Positions 26,510 through 37,000 of a stretch of 46,256 nucleotides of DNA are shown here, in pieces. Positions within the stretch are counted from its first letter, which is position 1, and every line of letters begins with the position of its first letter. The stretch is from NCBI GenBank assembly GCA_945861565.1, contig CAMAUY010000030.1:1-46256 (forward strand). The letters are read 5' to 3'. Made by a program: the position numbers and the translations under genes. The DNA comes from Akkermansia muciniphila. GTDB lineage: Bacteria; Verrucomicrobiota; Verrucomicrobiia; Limisphaerales; UBA9464. Under the pieces are notes generated by a model, which was not told the origin of the DNA, ran no database searches, and saw only the letters and a program-made list of their open reading frames with translations.

Positions 26510-28708
26510 ATGGTTTCCAATCTAAAGAGTTTCAGAACCCAAAGCAGCACCAACGAATGGGTGGCCCCGGCCCGCCGTGCCATCTTTGGACGGGTCGGCC
26601 TGCGTCTGCTGGCCCTCTGGGCAATTTTCGCCTGGGGCTTGGTGGCATCGGCTCGCCCGATCCCCAAGAAAGTAGGTGAGTTGTGGTCGCTTCAGCCGGT
26701 TGTCCGCCCGGACGTCCCCGATGGTGTGACGACGTCGAAAAATCCCATTGATGCATTCATCGCAAAATCCTGCCAAGAACGAGGCTTGGTGCTCGCCGGA
26801 CCGGCGGATCCCCTGACGTGGCTGCGTCGGGTGACGTTTGATCTTACCGGACTCGCCCCAACGCCTGCCGAGCAAGAGAGCTATCTGGAAGATCCGTCGG
26901 CGGGTGGACGAGACAAAGCCATCGCGCGCCTTCTCGGCAGCGAACAGCATGGAGTGCGCTACGGTCGTCATTGGCTGGATGTGCTGCGGTATGCAGATTT
27001 CGACGAAAACATGCCGGCGACCCCCGGAATCCATTATTGGCGGGATTGGGTCATCCATTCCATCAATCACGACCTCCCATTTGATGATTTTGTGCGGGCT
27101 CAAATCACCGGGAACCGTGCGGTGAAGCGAAAAACAATTTCTCCGGAAGGACATCTGTCGGAAGTGCCGCCTCGTCCGGAGGATCGATTTGCCCTCGGCT
27201 TTCTTGCGCGCGGGGCCACGTCACCCGGCAACGCGGATCATCAGCTGAGCTTTTCCGCTGTGGAGACTATTTCCACGGCTTTTATGGGGATGACGGTTGG
27301 CTGCGCAAAGTGTCACGATCACTTCTTCGATCCCATCCGCCAGGCCGATTATTATGCAATGAAGGCGGTCTTCGATCCGCTGGTGGTCCGGCCGGTGGAT
27401 CTCGCGACTCCCGAGCAAGTGTTCGCCCACGGACGTGCGGTGGCGGAACATGAGAGCCGGGTTCAGCGGGTAGTGAATGCAATGCGACGCTTCATAGCGC
27501 CTTACCACAGCCGGCTCTATGAGGAGCGGCTGTCGGCCCTGCCCCCGGATGCCCAGGCTGCGATTCGGAAAGCTGAGAAGCAGCGAAGCGCTGCCGAACA
27601 GAAGGTGGCAGAGGATTACCACCCCATCCTTCGAATCGATCCGATCAAGATCAAGGAGATCATGACGCCGGACGTGATCAAGGAGTATGACGAGTATCTG
27701 AATCAGTTGGCGGCATTGAAGGCCCCGGAGCCGTTACCAGTCTTCTGGACAGTCGAAGACGATGCGAAACGAGCGGCCGAGAAACGTTATGTGCTCACCA
27801 CCGGCGATCCCGCACGGCCAAAATTGAGCCAGGAGGTGGAGCCCGGTTTTCCGCTGGTCACCCGCCCGCCCGAGTTTCGCGAGGGCCGTCGAGAGACATT
27901 CGGGGACTGGTTGACCGCGCCGGAGAATCCACTGCTCGCACGGGTGGCAGTCAATCGGATTTGGCAATGGCATTTCGGCGGCGGGCTGCATGGCAATCCG
28001 AATGATTTTGGGAGCCTGGGGGCAACGCCAAATCATCCCCAACTCCTCGACTATTTAGCCGCCGAGTTTATTGCCCACCGCTTTTCGATGAAGTGGCTCC
28101 ACACTTTGATTGTGACATCCGAGACGTATCAACGCGCGTCGATTGGAACGGCGGAGGCGGAGATTGCCAACCAACGGATTGATCCAGACAATCAGATGTA
28201 TTGGAAATTTCCATTGAATCGACTCGAAGCCGAGTCCATTCGTGACTCGCTGTTACAATTAGCGGGGACCCTGGATCTGAGTCTGGGTGGAAAGTCGTTT
28301 GACATGGGAAGCACTAATTTAAGTTCCAACCGCCGCACGGCGTATCTGCAGCGTGGCTTCCGCTCGTATCAGGAGGTAATGCCTGCCTACTTGCAAACCT
28401 TTGATGGAGAGGATGGTCGACTCGTCTGTCCGCGCCGCAACCAGACGGTGACGGCGCCCCAGGCACTCTTCCTGATGAACGATCCGTTGTCCGAGGAAGT
28501 GAGCACACGGTTTGCGGCCCGGCTCGCCGGGGAGTTTCCCCATGACTTGACGACAGCAATCCGGATGGGCTATCGACAGGCTCTCGGTCGGGGGCCAACG
28601 AGTGCGGAGGAGGTCGGGGCTGGGGCCTATCTCGCGGGAAATCCGGCGCGATTGAAGGGCTTCTCCTGGGCATTGCTCAATCTCGACGAATTCCTGTACC
28701 TCCGTTGA
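26510..28708 (+). CDS. DUF1549/DUF1553 (PSCyt2/PSD1-type) exported protein
   Basis: A 732-residue protein. A hydrophobic N-terminal segment (LRLLALWAIFAWGLVASA) serves as signal peptide or anchor. The DUF1549 domain follows (IDAFIAKSCQERGLVLAGPADPLTWLRRVTFDLTGLAPTP, YGRHWLDVLRYADFDEN), with the motif CAKCH at residues 265-269 (TVGCAKCHDHFFDPI). The C-terminal DUF1553 domain is clear (NPLLARVAVNRIWQWHFGGGLHGNPNDFGSLG, HPQLLDYLAAEF, RRTAYLQR). These proteins are abundant in Planctomycetes and Verrucomicrobia, almost always paired with a DUF1501 gene, as here with a 24-base gap. A role in extracytoplasmic polysaccharide or sulfated-glycan use has been suggested; activity is unproven. Confidence 0.92.
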   Translation: MVSNLKSFRTQSSTNEWVAPARRAIFGRVGLRLLALWAIFAWGLVASARPIPKKVGELWSLQPVVRPDVPDGVTTSKNPIDAFIAKSCQERGLVLAGPADPLTWLRRVTFDLTGLAPTPAEQESYLEDPSAGGRDKAIARLLGSEQHGVRYGRHWLDVLRYADFDENMPATPGIHYWRDWVIHSINHDLPFDDFVRAQITGNRAVKRKTISPEGHLSEVPPRPEDRFALGFLARGATSPGNADHQLSFSAVETISTAFMGMTVGCAKCHDHFFDPIRQADYYAMKAVFDPLVVRPVDLATPEQVFAHGRAVAEHESRVQRVVNAMRRFIAPYHSRLYEERLSALPPDAQAAIRKAEKQRSAAEQKVAEDYHPILRIDPIKIKEIMTPDVIKEYDEYLNQLAALKAPEPLPVFWTVEDDAKRAAEKRYVLTTGDPARPKLSQEVEPGFPLVTRPPEFREGRRETFGDWLTAPENPLLARVAVNRIWQWHFGGGLHGNPNDFGSLGATPNHPQLLDYLAAEFIAHRFSMKWLHTLIVTSETYQRASIGTAEAEIANQRIDPDNQMYWKFPLNRLEAESIRDSLLQLAGTLDLSLGGKSFDMGSTNLSSNRRTAYLQRGFRSYQEVMPAYLQTFDGEDGRLVCPRRNQTVTAPQALFLMNDPLSEEVSTRFAARLAGEFPHDLTTAIRMGYRQALGRGPTSAEEVGAGAYLAGNPARLKGFSWALLNLDEFLYLR

Positions 28709-28732
28709 AGTTGAATTTGGAATTTTGGGCGC

Positions 28733-30118
28733 ATGACTTCTAACTCTTTCAATCCTTATGGCCGGATTGCCCGGCGCCGGTTCCTGCATCAGGTGGGCGC
28801 GGGGTTCTTTGGCACCGCGATCGGTGCGGTGCTTGCCGGGGACGGCGGGAAGACGGTGCCGCGGATTATTCCAAAGGCCCGATCGGTCATTTTCCTGTTC
28901 ATGTGTGGGGGCGTAAGTCATTTGGACACATTTGATCCAAAGGGCAACTCGATGGCGGGTAAGCTCATCAATGCTGTGGGCTTTGGTGACAACATGGCCG
29001 AAATGATGCGGCCGGTGATTCCCTGCCATCGAACGTTTACACCGTACGGACAGTCTGGCATTCCGGTGTCCGACTGGTTTCCTCACGTTGGTTCGGTCAT
29101 CGATGAAATCGCCGTCGTGCGGTCGATGTACTGTCACGAAACGAATCATTTTTCGGCCGTCGCGGAAATGGCGACCGGCCATCACGACCGGTTGGTGGAT
29201 CATCCCACCCTCGGCAGTTGGGTTTCTTACGCCCTTGGCAATGAGAATCAGAATCTCCCCACCTTTGTGAATCTCGGCCGTCCTTCGTCCGCTGTGCAAC
29301 TCAGCGGCGGCTATCTGGGTGCCGCGGTTTCCGCGACGCCACTCCAACCGGGGGAAATTCCCATCCCCAACCTGAAGTCGCCGAAGGGCAGCTCGGCTGC
29401 CGATCGCGAAGAGCAGATGCAGCTGCTGTCAGCAATGAACGAGGAGTTTCGCCGCGATTACGCAATTCACAGTGCGATTGCCGCCCGCACCCGGTCTTAT
29501 CAACTGGCGGCCCGGATGCAGACCTCTGCCCCCGAAGCGGTCGATTTTTCAAATGAACCCGAATCGATTCGCCGACAATACGGGGTGGGCGACGCCGAGA
29601 CCGATGATTTTGGCAAACGACTGCTGCTGGCGCGGCGATTGGTTGAACGCGGCGTCCGGTTCATTCAGGTTTGTCACGCGGGGAACGGAGGCAACGGGGC
29701 GTGGGATGCTCATGACGACATAAAAAGTCACGCGCCGTTGTGTCGGCAGACCGATCGACCGATCGCCGGGCTTATTCGCGACTTAAAGCAACGAGGCCTT
29801 TTGGATTCGACGCTCATCGTCTGGACGAGTGAATTTGGGCGCACCCCATGGTCTCAGAATACAACTGGCCGGGATCACAACCCCAGGGGATTCACCTCGT
29901 GGCTGGCGGGCGGCGGCGTCCGTGGGGGAACCATTTGGGGACGGACTGACGACGTCGGGTACCGCGCCGTGCAGGACAAAGTCTATATCAATGATTTGCA
30001 GGCAACGATCGTCCAGCAGCTCGGACTCGATCCGCAGCAGATGCAGATCGAGATCAGTGGCCGTCCCGTGCGGTTGGTTGAGGATGGATCTGAACCCATT
30101 CGCGGGATTCTGGCGTAG
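28733..30118 (+). CDS. DUF1501 protein with Tat-type signal
   Basis: A 461-residue protein. The N-terminus has a twin-arginine-like signal (RRRFLHQVGAGFFGTAIGAVLAG), so it is probably exported folded. The body is DUF1501, a member of the alkaline-phosphatase/sulfatase-like superfamily: SVIFLFMCGGVSHLDTFDPK at the start, VRSMYCHETNHF in the middle, and near the C-terminus STLIVWTSEFGRTPWSQNTTGRDHNP, which supplies the metal-binding Asp/His-type residues (TSEFGR, GRDHN). It is probably co-transcribed with the upstream DUF1549/DUF1553 gene. The substrate is not known. ATG 28733 is 24 bases after that gene's stop and there is no strong ribosome binding site. Confidence 0.92.
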   Translation: MTSNSFNPYGRIARRRFLHQVGAGFFGTAIGAVLAGDGGKTVPRIIPKARSVIFLFMCGGVSHLDTFDPKGNSMAGKLINAVGFGDNMAEMMRPVIPCHRTFTPYGQSGIPVSDWFPHVGSVIDEIAVVRSMYCHETNHFSAVAEMATGHHDRLVDHPTLGSWVSYALGNENQNLPTFVNLGRPSSAVQLSGGYLGAAVSATPLQPGEIPIPNLKSPKGSSAADREEQMQLLSAMNEEFRRDYAIHSAIAARTRSYQLAARMQTSAPEAVDFSNEPESIRRQYGVGDAETDDFGKRLLLARRLVERGVRFIQVCHAGNGGNGAWDAHDDIKSHAPLCRQTDRPIAGLIRDLKQRGLLDSTLIVWTSEFGRTPWSQNTTGRDHNPRGFTSWLAGGGVRGGTIWGRTDDVGYRAVQDKVYINDLQATIVQQLGLDPQQMQIEISGRPVRLVEDGSEPIRGILA

Positions 30119-30259
30119 GATGTTAGCATATAGTTAATGCCCATTCGCAATAGGGTCGTATTGGGCAAATAGGCAACCGGCTCCTTTGTTCGCAGGGCAG
30201 GTCGTGCGCTTCTTCCCTGGTTCGTCGCCACCCTTGAGATTCCCCTGAGCGGAGGCAAA

Positions 30260-31444
30260 CTACCTCGTTCCGATTCTCTTATCTCGGGTCCGGGACCTGC
30301 CGATGTCACTTTTTTTCAAGGCGGCAAAACGTTTCGGTGCGAGATCGGGAGTCCTGAGACTGCCGGCAATGGTGCGCGCGAGTAATCGGATTTCGGCGGG
30401 CGTATGAAGCGCACTGAGGGCGAAGCGAAAGAAACCCGTGCCCGGCCCAGTCACGTAACGAATGAACGGTGGGAATATCTCCGCACGAAGCAACGCCGTT
30501 CGCAACGCTTCCGCCTGAGCGAGTGATGTTGGAAAAACGCCAACCACCGGTGTACGGGGATCACCAATGATTGCAGCTCGTCCCGGCAAAAGGTGGTTCA
30601 GCAGCGCGACGTTGGATTGAAGGCGGGCGAAGAGTTGCGGATGCTTTTGAAAGATCCGAAGGGAAGCTTCCAGAGCCGCGATCACCGGTCGCAGGGGCGA
30701 GGTAGTGCCAATAAAACCGGCCGCTTTCTCCCGGACTGCCACGATCCGTTCGTGGCTTCCCAGGACCGCCCCACCACTGACTCCAAATGCCTTGGCCAGA
30801 CTGATCGTTTGGATAATTCGAGGATCGCAAAGCCCGAACAGTTCCACAATGCCACGGCCGCGAGGCCCGACCGTACCTGCGCCGTGAGCGTCGTCCACTA
30901 GTAGGAATCCGCGGCGCGGCAGCGCGTCTAAATATGCGTCCAATGGTGTCACACCCCCCCGAATCCCATAAGTCCCGTCACAGGCTACGAGGGGCCGCGC
31001 GTTTCGTGGAAGCGAGCGTACAGCGGCGCGCAGGGCACCCGGATCCGCATGGGGGAATCGGTTGACGATTTTGCCGGTTAGCACAGCGCCATCGGAAACG
31101 CACGGGTGAGCGTGGTCGTCGAGTAAGACGTGGGTAACGCTTTCCCGGAGGGATTGGCAGGCGGCGATCGGGGCCAGGTAACCCGACGTAACGTAGGCGG
31201 TGTTCTCGACTGAGAACACTCGGGCGAGCCGCCGCTCGAACTGCCGATAACAGGTCTGTTCGCCCGTGGTCGCACGAGACGCTCCCGGCTGAAGCATCGG
31301 ACCTTCGGCCGCGCGAGCCAGTGCCCGACGCACTGCGGAATGCCATGAGAGGCCGAGGTAGTTACAACCGGCGAAATACAGCAACCGACGTCCGGCCAAT
31401 CGGACGTGCGTTGCGTCGAGAAACGTAAAAGGCGCGTTGAGCAT
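30260..31444 (-). CDS. BioF/KBL-like PLP-dependent enzyme (alpha-oxoamine synthase family)
   Basis: A 394-residue fold-type I PLP enzyme resembling 8-amino-7-oxononanoate synthase and glycine C-acetyltransferase. It has FAGCNYLGLSWH at the N-terminus and GASRATTGEQTCYRQFERRLA, the counterpart of the family's GSRxxxG loop. The PLP pocket DDAHGAGTVG is at residues 184-193, and the Schiff-base lysine is Lys218 in TISLAKAFGVSGGAVLG. The C-terminus includes RFALSALHTPAEI. The last 30 residues are a basic tail rich in Lys/Arg. No biotin gene is adjacent and several loops differ from canonical BioF, so bioF itself is not claimed; an acyl-CoA plus amino acid condensation is the family reaction. Confidence 0.8.
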   Translation of the reverse strand: MLNAPFTFLDATHVRLAGRRLLYFAGCNYLGLSWHSAVRRALARAAEGPMLQPGASRATTGEQTCYRQFERRLARVFSVENTAYVTSGYLAPIAACQSLRESVTHVLLDDHAHPCVSDGAVLTGKIVNRFPHADPGALRAAVRSLPRNARPLVACDGTYGIRGGVTPLDAYLDALPRRGFLLVDDAHGAGTVGPRGRGIVELFGLCDPRIIQTISLAKAFGVSGGAVLGSHERIVAVREKAAGFIGTTSPLRPVIAALEASLRIFQKHPQLFARLQSNVALLNHLLPGRAAIIGDPRTPVVGVFPTSLAQAEALRTALLRAEIFPPFIRYVTGPGTGFFRFALSALHTPAEIRLLARTIAGSLRTPDLAPKRFAALKKSDIGRSRTRDKRIGTR

Positions 31445-31718
31445 TATGATTTTCGAACGATTGGAATGGGCCGCTCGAAATTTGCGTCATGCGAGTCAGA
31501 CCAACGGTAGACTAGGCCCCGCTCAAAACAATCGGCGGCGAGTTTCCCCTCGCTGGCCAGCCGCCACCCTCCAGGAACCGACTCCATTTCGCAATTCGAG
31601 GACGAGGACGAGGACGAGGACGATTTGAAGGACCGCGTTGCGCGCTTTCGTCCTCGTCTCTCGGAATCAAAGCCGGCTGCAAGCTGGCGTTCTGGATCCG
31701 GTGAATCCCAACGAAGCG
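31445..31718. other. Divergent intergenic region with a hexanucleotide repeat
   Basis: A stretch of 274 bases between the BioF-like gene and the propeller gene, which point away from each other. It should carry both promoters, and it contains the GAGGAC repeat and its hairpin partner listed separately. A TTG at 31638 could start the downstream gene inside this region, but ATG 31719 fits the signal peptide better. Confidence 0.4.
31598..31623 (+). repeat. GAGGAC tandem repeat (4.3 copies)
   Basis: GAGGAC is repeated four times plus GA. The last 11 bases (GACGAGGACGA, 31613-31623) are perfectly complementary to TCGTCCTCGTC at 31648-31658, giving an 11-bp stem around a 24-base loop. No other such repeat is seen in the window. 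Confidence 0.85.
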
Positions 31719-34004
31719 ATGAGGGCTAAAAAATCTGGCTTGGATCGGCCATTGGGTGCCTGTCATTGTTCGATTGTGCATTGGCACTCTCCACACCTTC
31801 TCCTCCTCTCGATTTTGTTTGCCGGCCCAGTCCGTGGTGCCACACCGGATGTGCCGTTCTGGCAGGAGGCCTCGGCTAAATTCACCGTGTCGCCCGAATT
31901 GACCAATGCCGTCCTTAAGAAGTTGTGCGTTGATCGGGACGGAGTGGCCCATGTATTGACCGATCAAGGCGTCGCGCGAGTTTATGAGGGTCGGCTCGTG
32001 CGGGACCGGAATTACCGGCCGTTGGCGGATGCGGTTCCGAAAGACATCACCCTTTCTCCGACAGGGGATTTGTATTACCTGCTGGACGACGTCTGGTTGT
32101 CGAATGGTGATGCTGGGAAACCTCGAGGCCAAGTCCCCCCGGGATTGTACCATTCGATTGCGGTTGGGTTTGATGGGGTGATCTGGCTGGCCGGGCCGGG
32201 CCGTCTGGCGGCCGTTTACGAGGGTCGATTGAAGTTGCTGCCCGTGCCACCCACGATCCGTCAGTGGCACTTTTTTCCCGATAAGCGGGGTTTTTTCTTT
32301 GTTGCGGATGAAGAGTTGGGCGCATTTCTTCCTGGTAACCGTAGTCAATGGAATCGGCCGGTCGAGTCTGTCACATCGATCGCTGTGCGGGACGGCGAAC
32401 TGTTGGTAGGGGGTGCCGCCGGATATTTCGGTGTTCAGATCTCCAATGGTGACTTCTCCACTTCCCTGCAGACGAACCTGCCCGTGACGGACATCACCTG
32501 CCTGCGCGTTGCGGCCAACGGGCTGTGGGCGGGAACATCCCGCGGAGTTGTATTCGAGGCAGCGACCGCGGCGGACCCCACGAATCCCGCGTTGCCCATT
32601 CCGATCCTCGGGGAATCTCGATTCCGATACTTTGCGGGCCGCCGTTGGCTGCCCGATGACGCGGTGGTCGATCTGACCGTGGATCCGTCCGGTGATGTGT
32701 GGGTTTTGACCCGGACCGGACTGAGCAAAATTGAGTTTCGGATGACGACGCTGGCGGCTAAGGCGGCAGCGTTGGAGCGAAAAATCCGATCGCGCCACAT
32801 CCGATATGGATTCAGCGCGGAGCGGCGATTGACCGTTCCAGGCGATGTGGCGAGTGGCGAAATGATCGATACCGACAATGATGGCAGCTGGAGTAGTTAT
32901 TGGCTGGCCAGCCAGGCGTTGCGGTATGCGGTTACGAAGGAACCCCAGGCAAAAGGTTGGGCATGGGAGACGTTCGCGGCCCTCGAACGACAACAGTCCA
33001 TTCACACCAACCGAGGGTTTCCGGCCCGCACGTTCGAGAGAACCGGTTTCAAGGTTTCGGATGTGAATCGATGGTATCCCTCGCCCGAGGCCGGTTGGGA
33101 CTGGAAGGCCCACACATCGAGCGACGAAATTGCCTCTCATATGTTTGCGTACGCTGTGCTCTGGGAATGCGCTGCAGAAACGCCGGAGGAGAAGAAACGG
33201 ATCACCTCGGTCGTGGATCAAATTGCGGATCATATCGTGCGCAACAACCTCTACCTGGTGGACCTTGATGGAAAGCCGACCCTCTGGGGCCGGTGGCACC
33301 CGGACTACGTTAACTGGTTTCCGCCCACGGCCTACGATCGTCGCCTCAACAGCGCGGAACTGACCGCGACGATGCAGTTGGCGTACGCGTTGACTGGGAA
33401 GGAGTCCTACCGCCAGCAGGCCATCGACCTTTTTGATCGCCACGGCTACCTAACGAATATCGTCTCCTCGATGAAGCTCCTGAAGCCGACTCCGGGACTG
33501 CTTCATCAGGGAATTACGTTAGGGGACTCCTGGAACCATTCCGATGACGAGTTGGGGTTCGAGACTTACTGGGTCTTGTGCCGCTTTGCCTTCAATGACC
33601 CACTCGCGGCCCACTACCGCCAATCGGTCGCTGACCATTGGGAATTCGAAAAGGTCGAGCGCTATCCCTTTTGGAACTTTGTGACGGCCGGTTGCGGTCT
33701 TCCGGATTTTGACGCGGACGGAGCGATCTGGACCCTGCGCGGATGGCCGTTGGACACGGTCAGTTGGCGGGTGGAAAACGCGCATCGGAAGGACTTGACG
33801 AAAATGCCTGATAATTTTCGCGGACAGGAGACGGTCGAGTTGCTGCCGCCGGGCGAACGGCCGGTGATGCGCTGCAATGGACATCCCTTTGTGCTGAGTG
33901 GAGGCGATGGCGGCCTTACCGAGTATGCGGGCGACGAGTATCTCTTGGGCTATTGGTTGGGCCGGTTTGTGAAAGCGATCGGTTCTCCCGAGGGCAGTCC
34001 CTGA
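31719..34004 (+). CDS. Large secreted protein: propeller-like N-terminal half, alpha/alpha-barrel-like C-terminal half
   Basis: From ATG 31719 the product has 761 residues, with a long signal peptide (basic N-region, LLLLSILFAG, cleavage near VRGA). The N-terminal half, roughly to residue 370, has repeats of the form DGVAHVLTDQGVARVYEGRL, GDLYYLLDDVW, DGVIWLAGPGRLAAVYEGRL and GDVWVLTRTGLSKIEF. These resemble two-component-regulator propeller blades. The C-terminal half is helical and rich in Trp/Tyr (DNDGSWSSYWLASQALRYAV, GWDWKAHTSSDEIASHMFAYAVLWECA, RRLNSAELTATMQLAYALTGKE). It looks like an (alpha/alpha)-barrel of glycoside-hydrolase type. The DNDGSW and TSSDE motifs are candidate active-site segments. 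Substrate and exact family are not known to me. Its stop is 58 bases from the stop of the convergent M4 protease gene. Confidence 0.75.
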   Translation: MRAKKSGLDRPLGACHCSIVHWHSPHLLLLSILFAGPVRGATPDVPFWQEASAKFTVSPELTNAVLKKLCVDRDGVAHVLTDQGVARVYEGRLVRDRNYRPLADAVPKDITLSPTGDLYYLLDDVWLSNGDAGKPRGQVPPGLYHSIAVGFDGVIWLAGPGRLAAVYEGRLKLLPVPPTIRQWHFFPDKRGFFFVADEELGAFLPGNRSQWNRPVESVTSIAVRDGELLVGGAAGYFGVQISNGDFSTSLQTNLPVTDITCLRVAANGLWAGTSRGVVFEAATAADPTNPALPIPILGESRFRYFAGRRWLPDDAVVDLTVDPSGDVWVLTRTGLSKIEFRMTTLAAKAAALERKIRSRHIRYGFSAERRLTVPGDVASGEMIDTDNDGSWSSYWLASQALRYAVTKEPQAKGWAWETFAALERQQSIHTNRGFPARTFERTGFKVSDVNRWYPSPEAGWDWKAHTSSDEIASHMFAYAVLWECAAETPEEKKRITSVVDQIADHIVRNNLYLVDLDGKPTLWGRWHPDYVNWFPPTAYDRRLNSAELTATMQLAYALTGKESYRQQAIDLFDRHGYLTNIVSSMKLLKPTPGLLHQGITLGDSWNHSDDELGFETYWVLCRFAFNDPLAAHYRQSVADHWEFEKVERYPFWNFVTAGCGLPDFDADGAIWTLRGWPLDTVSWRVENAHRKDLTKMPDNFRGQETVELLPPGERPVMRCNGHPFVLSGGDGGLTEYAGDEYLLGYWLGRFVKAIGSPEGSP

Positions 34005-34062
34005 GGCGCATTGCTGTTTCGAATAACCACTCCCGGGACATTCGCAGGAGCGGTTGGGGCAT

Positions 34063-37000
34063 TCACGGATTCAACAACGTACGATAGTAACGATTCGAAC
34101 GCGCCCCGGCCTGAGGATCTGTATAGGTTGCCTCGGTCCCCGCGGCGACGAGATCGGTCAGGGTTATCCAGTTGAGGAGGTTGGTGGAACTCTGCACCCG
34201 GATTCGATCGTTATTCGCGACCCCGGTAACGCGAAGCTGGAAAACGCCTGCCGCGTAGGTCGGCACCAGCCGTCCTTTCACCCCGCTCGGCCCGAAATTA
34301 AGCGTCACCGGCGCTGAATCGGCCTCGGCACCAATGGTATCGGTGGCACGCGCCACAAGCTGCAGAGTGCTTTTCGGCGCTTCTTCCAAGCGGAGCGAGA
34401 AATTGTAGGGTGCCTGTGCCGATTCCGCGATCCGGGTGGAACCGATATAGAGTTCGACTTTGGCAATGCCCGTTTCGGCATCGGATGCCGTCACCTGGAC
34501 TTCAATCGTTGCTGGAGCCGTAAATGAATCGGCGGCAGTCGGGGAACGGATTGTTACGGTCGGCGGGGTGTTTTGGGATGAAAATGTACCGCGGCGATAG
34601 ATGGCTGAAAAGTCCGCGTCGGCAAGCCAAAGTGTCGGGTTTCCCTCCGGGGAAACACCGTCCGCCGCGAGAGCTTGGCGGTGGAGAGAAATGGTCGTGG
34701 CGGTATTTAAATCGACCTGACTATAAATGACAGCCGTGTCATCGCCCGTGAAACTGGGAAAACCAAAAATGCCCCTTTGTGTCAACTGGGCTATCGCCTT
34801 CGCGCTGCCCGAAGTCAGGTCAGAAGCGACGATCGTGGAAATGCCCGTTTGTTTGTCGACGACTTCGAAGGTGAGCAAATTGGGGTGCACTTTGCCGAGA
34901 CTTGGATTCCCGAAATCGAGGCCATCATTGAGACTGATAAGTCCAATGATCTGTCCCGTCGCGAAATCCAGAGAATAAATCCCCCAGCCCGAGAAAACCC
35001 CGCCATTTTGGAGTGGAATCTCCGCGTAGGCGTCATAAATCATCCGTCGACCGTCCGGCAGGAACGTCATGGAATCCGCAAACTTGATGATATCAAGCGC
35101 TTTGTCCCCATCCTGTGCCGGCGAGAAGAGTTTGATAAAACTAACGTTGCCTGTAGTTAGATCAACCAAGCCGATTTGATCCTGCGGCAGACCGGAGTTC
35201 AGATCGATCAGCACAACCGCGATTCGATTTCCGTCCGGGGAAACCGCAACGGAGTGAATCGATCCGGCAATATCAGCAAACGTCACGCCGTTTCCATCCG
35301 TCCGGATCACTCCGATATCTTGGTCTTCCGTAACAAACAGGCCATACGCACCATCACCGGTGACGGAGATTCGTTTCCCGGCCAGTGCGACCCCCGCTGT
35401 GTTTAGAATCGTGCCGGCGTTGGGATCCCCCGCCGCCTGTTCGCGTCGCCCCAGAAGAACGTCCCCGAACAAAGGGTCCACCGTCAGAAACAGGGTTGAA
35501 TCCGGGGCACTAATCGTCGGAAGGGGTGCTGGCGCCGGACTGTCCGGGGCGTCGAAAATCTCCACGCTGTCGTAGGCTTCCTTGATCTTGGCCACTTGCT
35601 TCGAATTGGCACCAAATAGTTCCTGTGCCGAAGTGACGGCGGCGAGACGCATATCGATAAACTGTGACTGCTTCTGCAAGTGCATCGTTTGTGCCCGATA
35701 AAATATCTGCTCGGCATCCTTCAGCCCCATGGCGTCTGGCAGGCCTTCAGCGGCTAGGTAGAACGCATGGTTGTTGATGCTACTATTGATGTGAACCCCC
35801 CCATGGTCCTGATCTGCATTGAGCTTGACGTATTGGCTCATGTTCTTTGGGAATGTAATCCCGCCATTGATAACGTTGTTGGGATTCTGGAAATCCCGAA
35901 TAACGGTGTCTTTGCCGTCTTTGAGGAGTCGGATCTTCCAATCCTGCGCACCGGTCGCGAAAAGCTTGACCATATTGCCAAAGATGTCGGAGAGCGATTC
36001 ATTCAGTGCTCCGGACTGGAATTGATACTCGAGAATGCCTCCGTTACCCGCGCTCGCGGTGACGCCGTGAGTGAGTTCGTGACCGGTTACCTCAACGAAC
36101 CTCGTCTGCGAGTCACCGAAGACCATCGTTTTTGTCTGATGGATATAAAAGGCATTGGCCAGATTGACGTCATACCGAACGATCGAGCTGATTTTGCCGC
36201 CCTGTCCATCGAGAGAATTGCGCTTAAAGCGGTCCTGGAAATAATCATAGGTGACGGCAAGCCCCCACGCGGACCCGACAGCGTCTGGAAGCCAACCGCT
36301 CGTGGGAGAGGTTGATTTCACAATGCCCGAGCTGAATTGCGTGTCTTCAACCACCTTGTTGCCACCATCATAGATGCCGATGACACCCCGGCCATTGTTG
36401 GGAGGGGCCGATGTCGGGTCAAACATCGCCTTGCTCGTGTCGACTGTGTAATAGGTGCCTCCGTCCTGCCACAAATTCAGATTTCGGGTCGCGCCAGTGA
36501 CGTCGACCCCGGTTCCTTGCACGGCCCCATCCACGACCAGACTAGTGCGCCTCAGGATCGTTCCATCCGAAGCATCCACAACAAAGTTCCAAGCATTCAG
36601 CAGTCCGACTGTGATCTCGAATCTCCATGCCAACCGGGGGGCTTGATCGAGAGGCCCGAAGATAATGAGCTCAGCTGGCGATGCGGTTCCATTGGCCGTA
36701 AATGGAATCGAACGGAAGACACGCGCAACCGCTTGGTCGGCCGTCAGCGTCGGGTCCGTGGCAATGCGATGCGGGGTAGGCACCTGGGTGCCTGCGACGA
36801 GATAGACAATACCCGATCCATCCAATCGGACAACCAACTCGGCCGGCCAAACCGTTCGGCCGCCCAATTGTTGAGCGAATCTCAGCGACCGAAATCCCTG
36901 CTCATCCGTTTGGTCTCCCACGAGTCTTAACTCGGATTCAGGATCATCTATGAGAAAGAGATCATGATACTCGGCCAAAAACCCGCGGGCCGTCTGCTCG

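Noticed and set aside
30138..30167. Inverted repeat TGCCCA...TGGGCA between convergent genes
   Set aside because: Only 6 bp with an 18-base loop and no T run; not strong enough to call a terminator.
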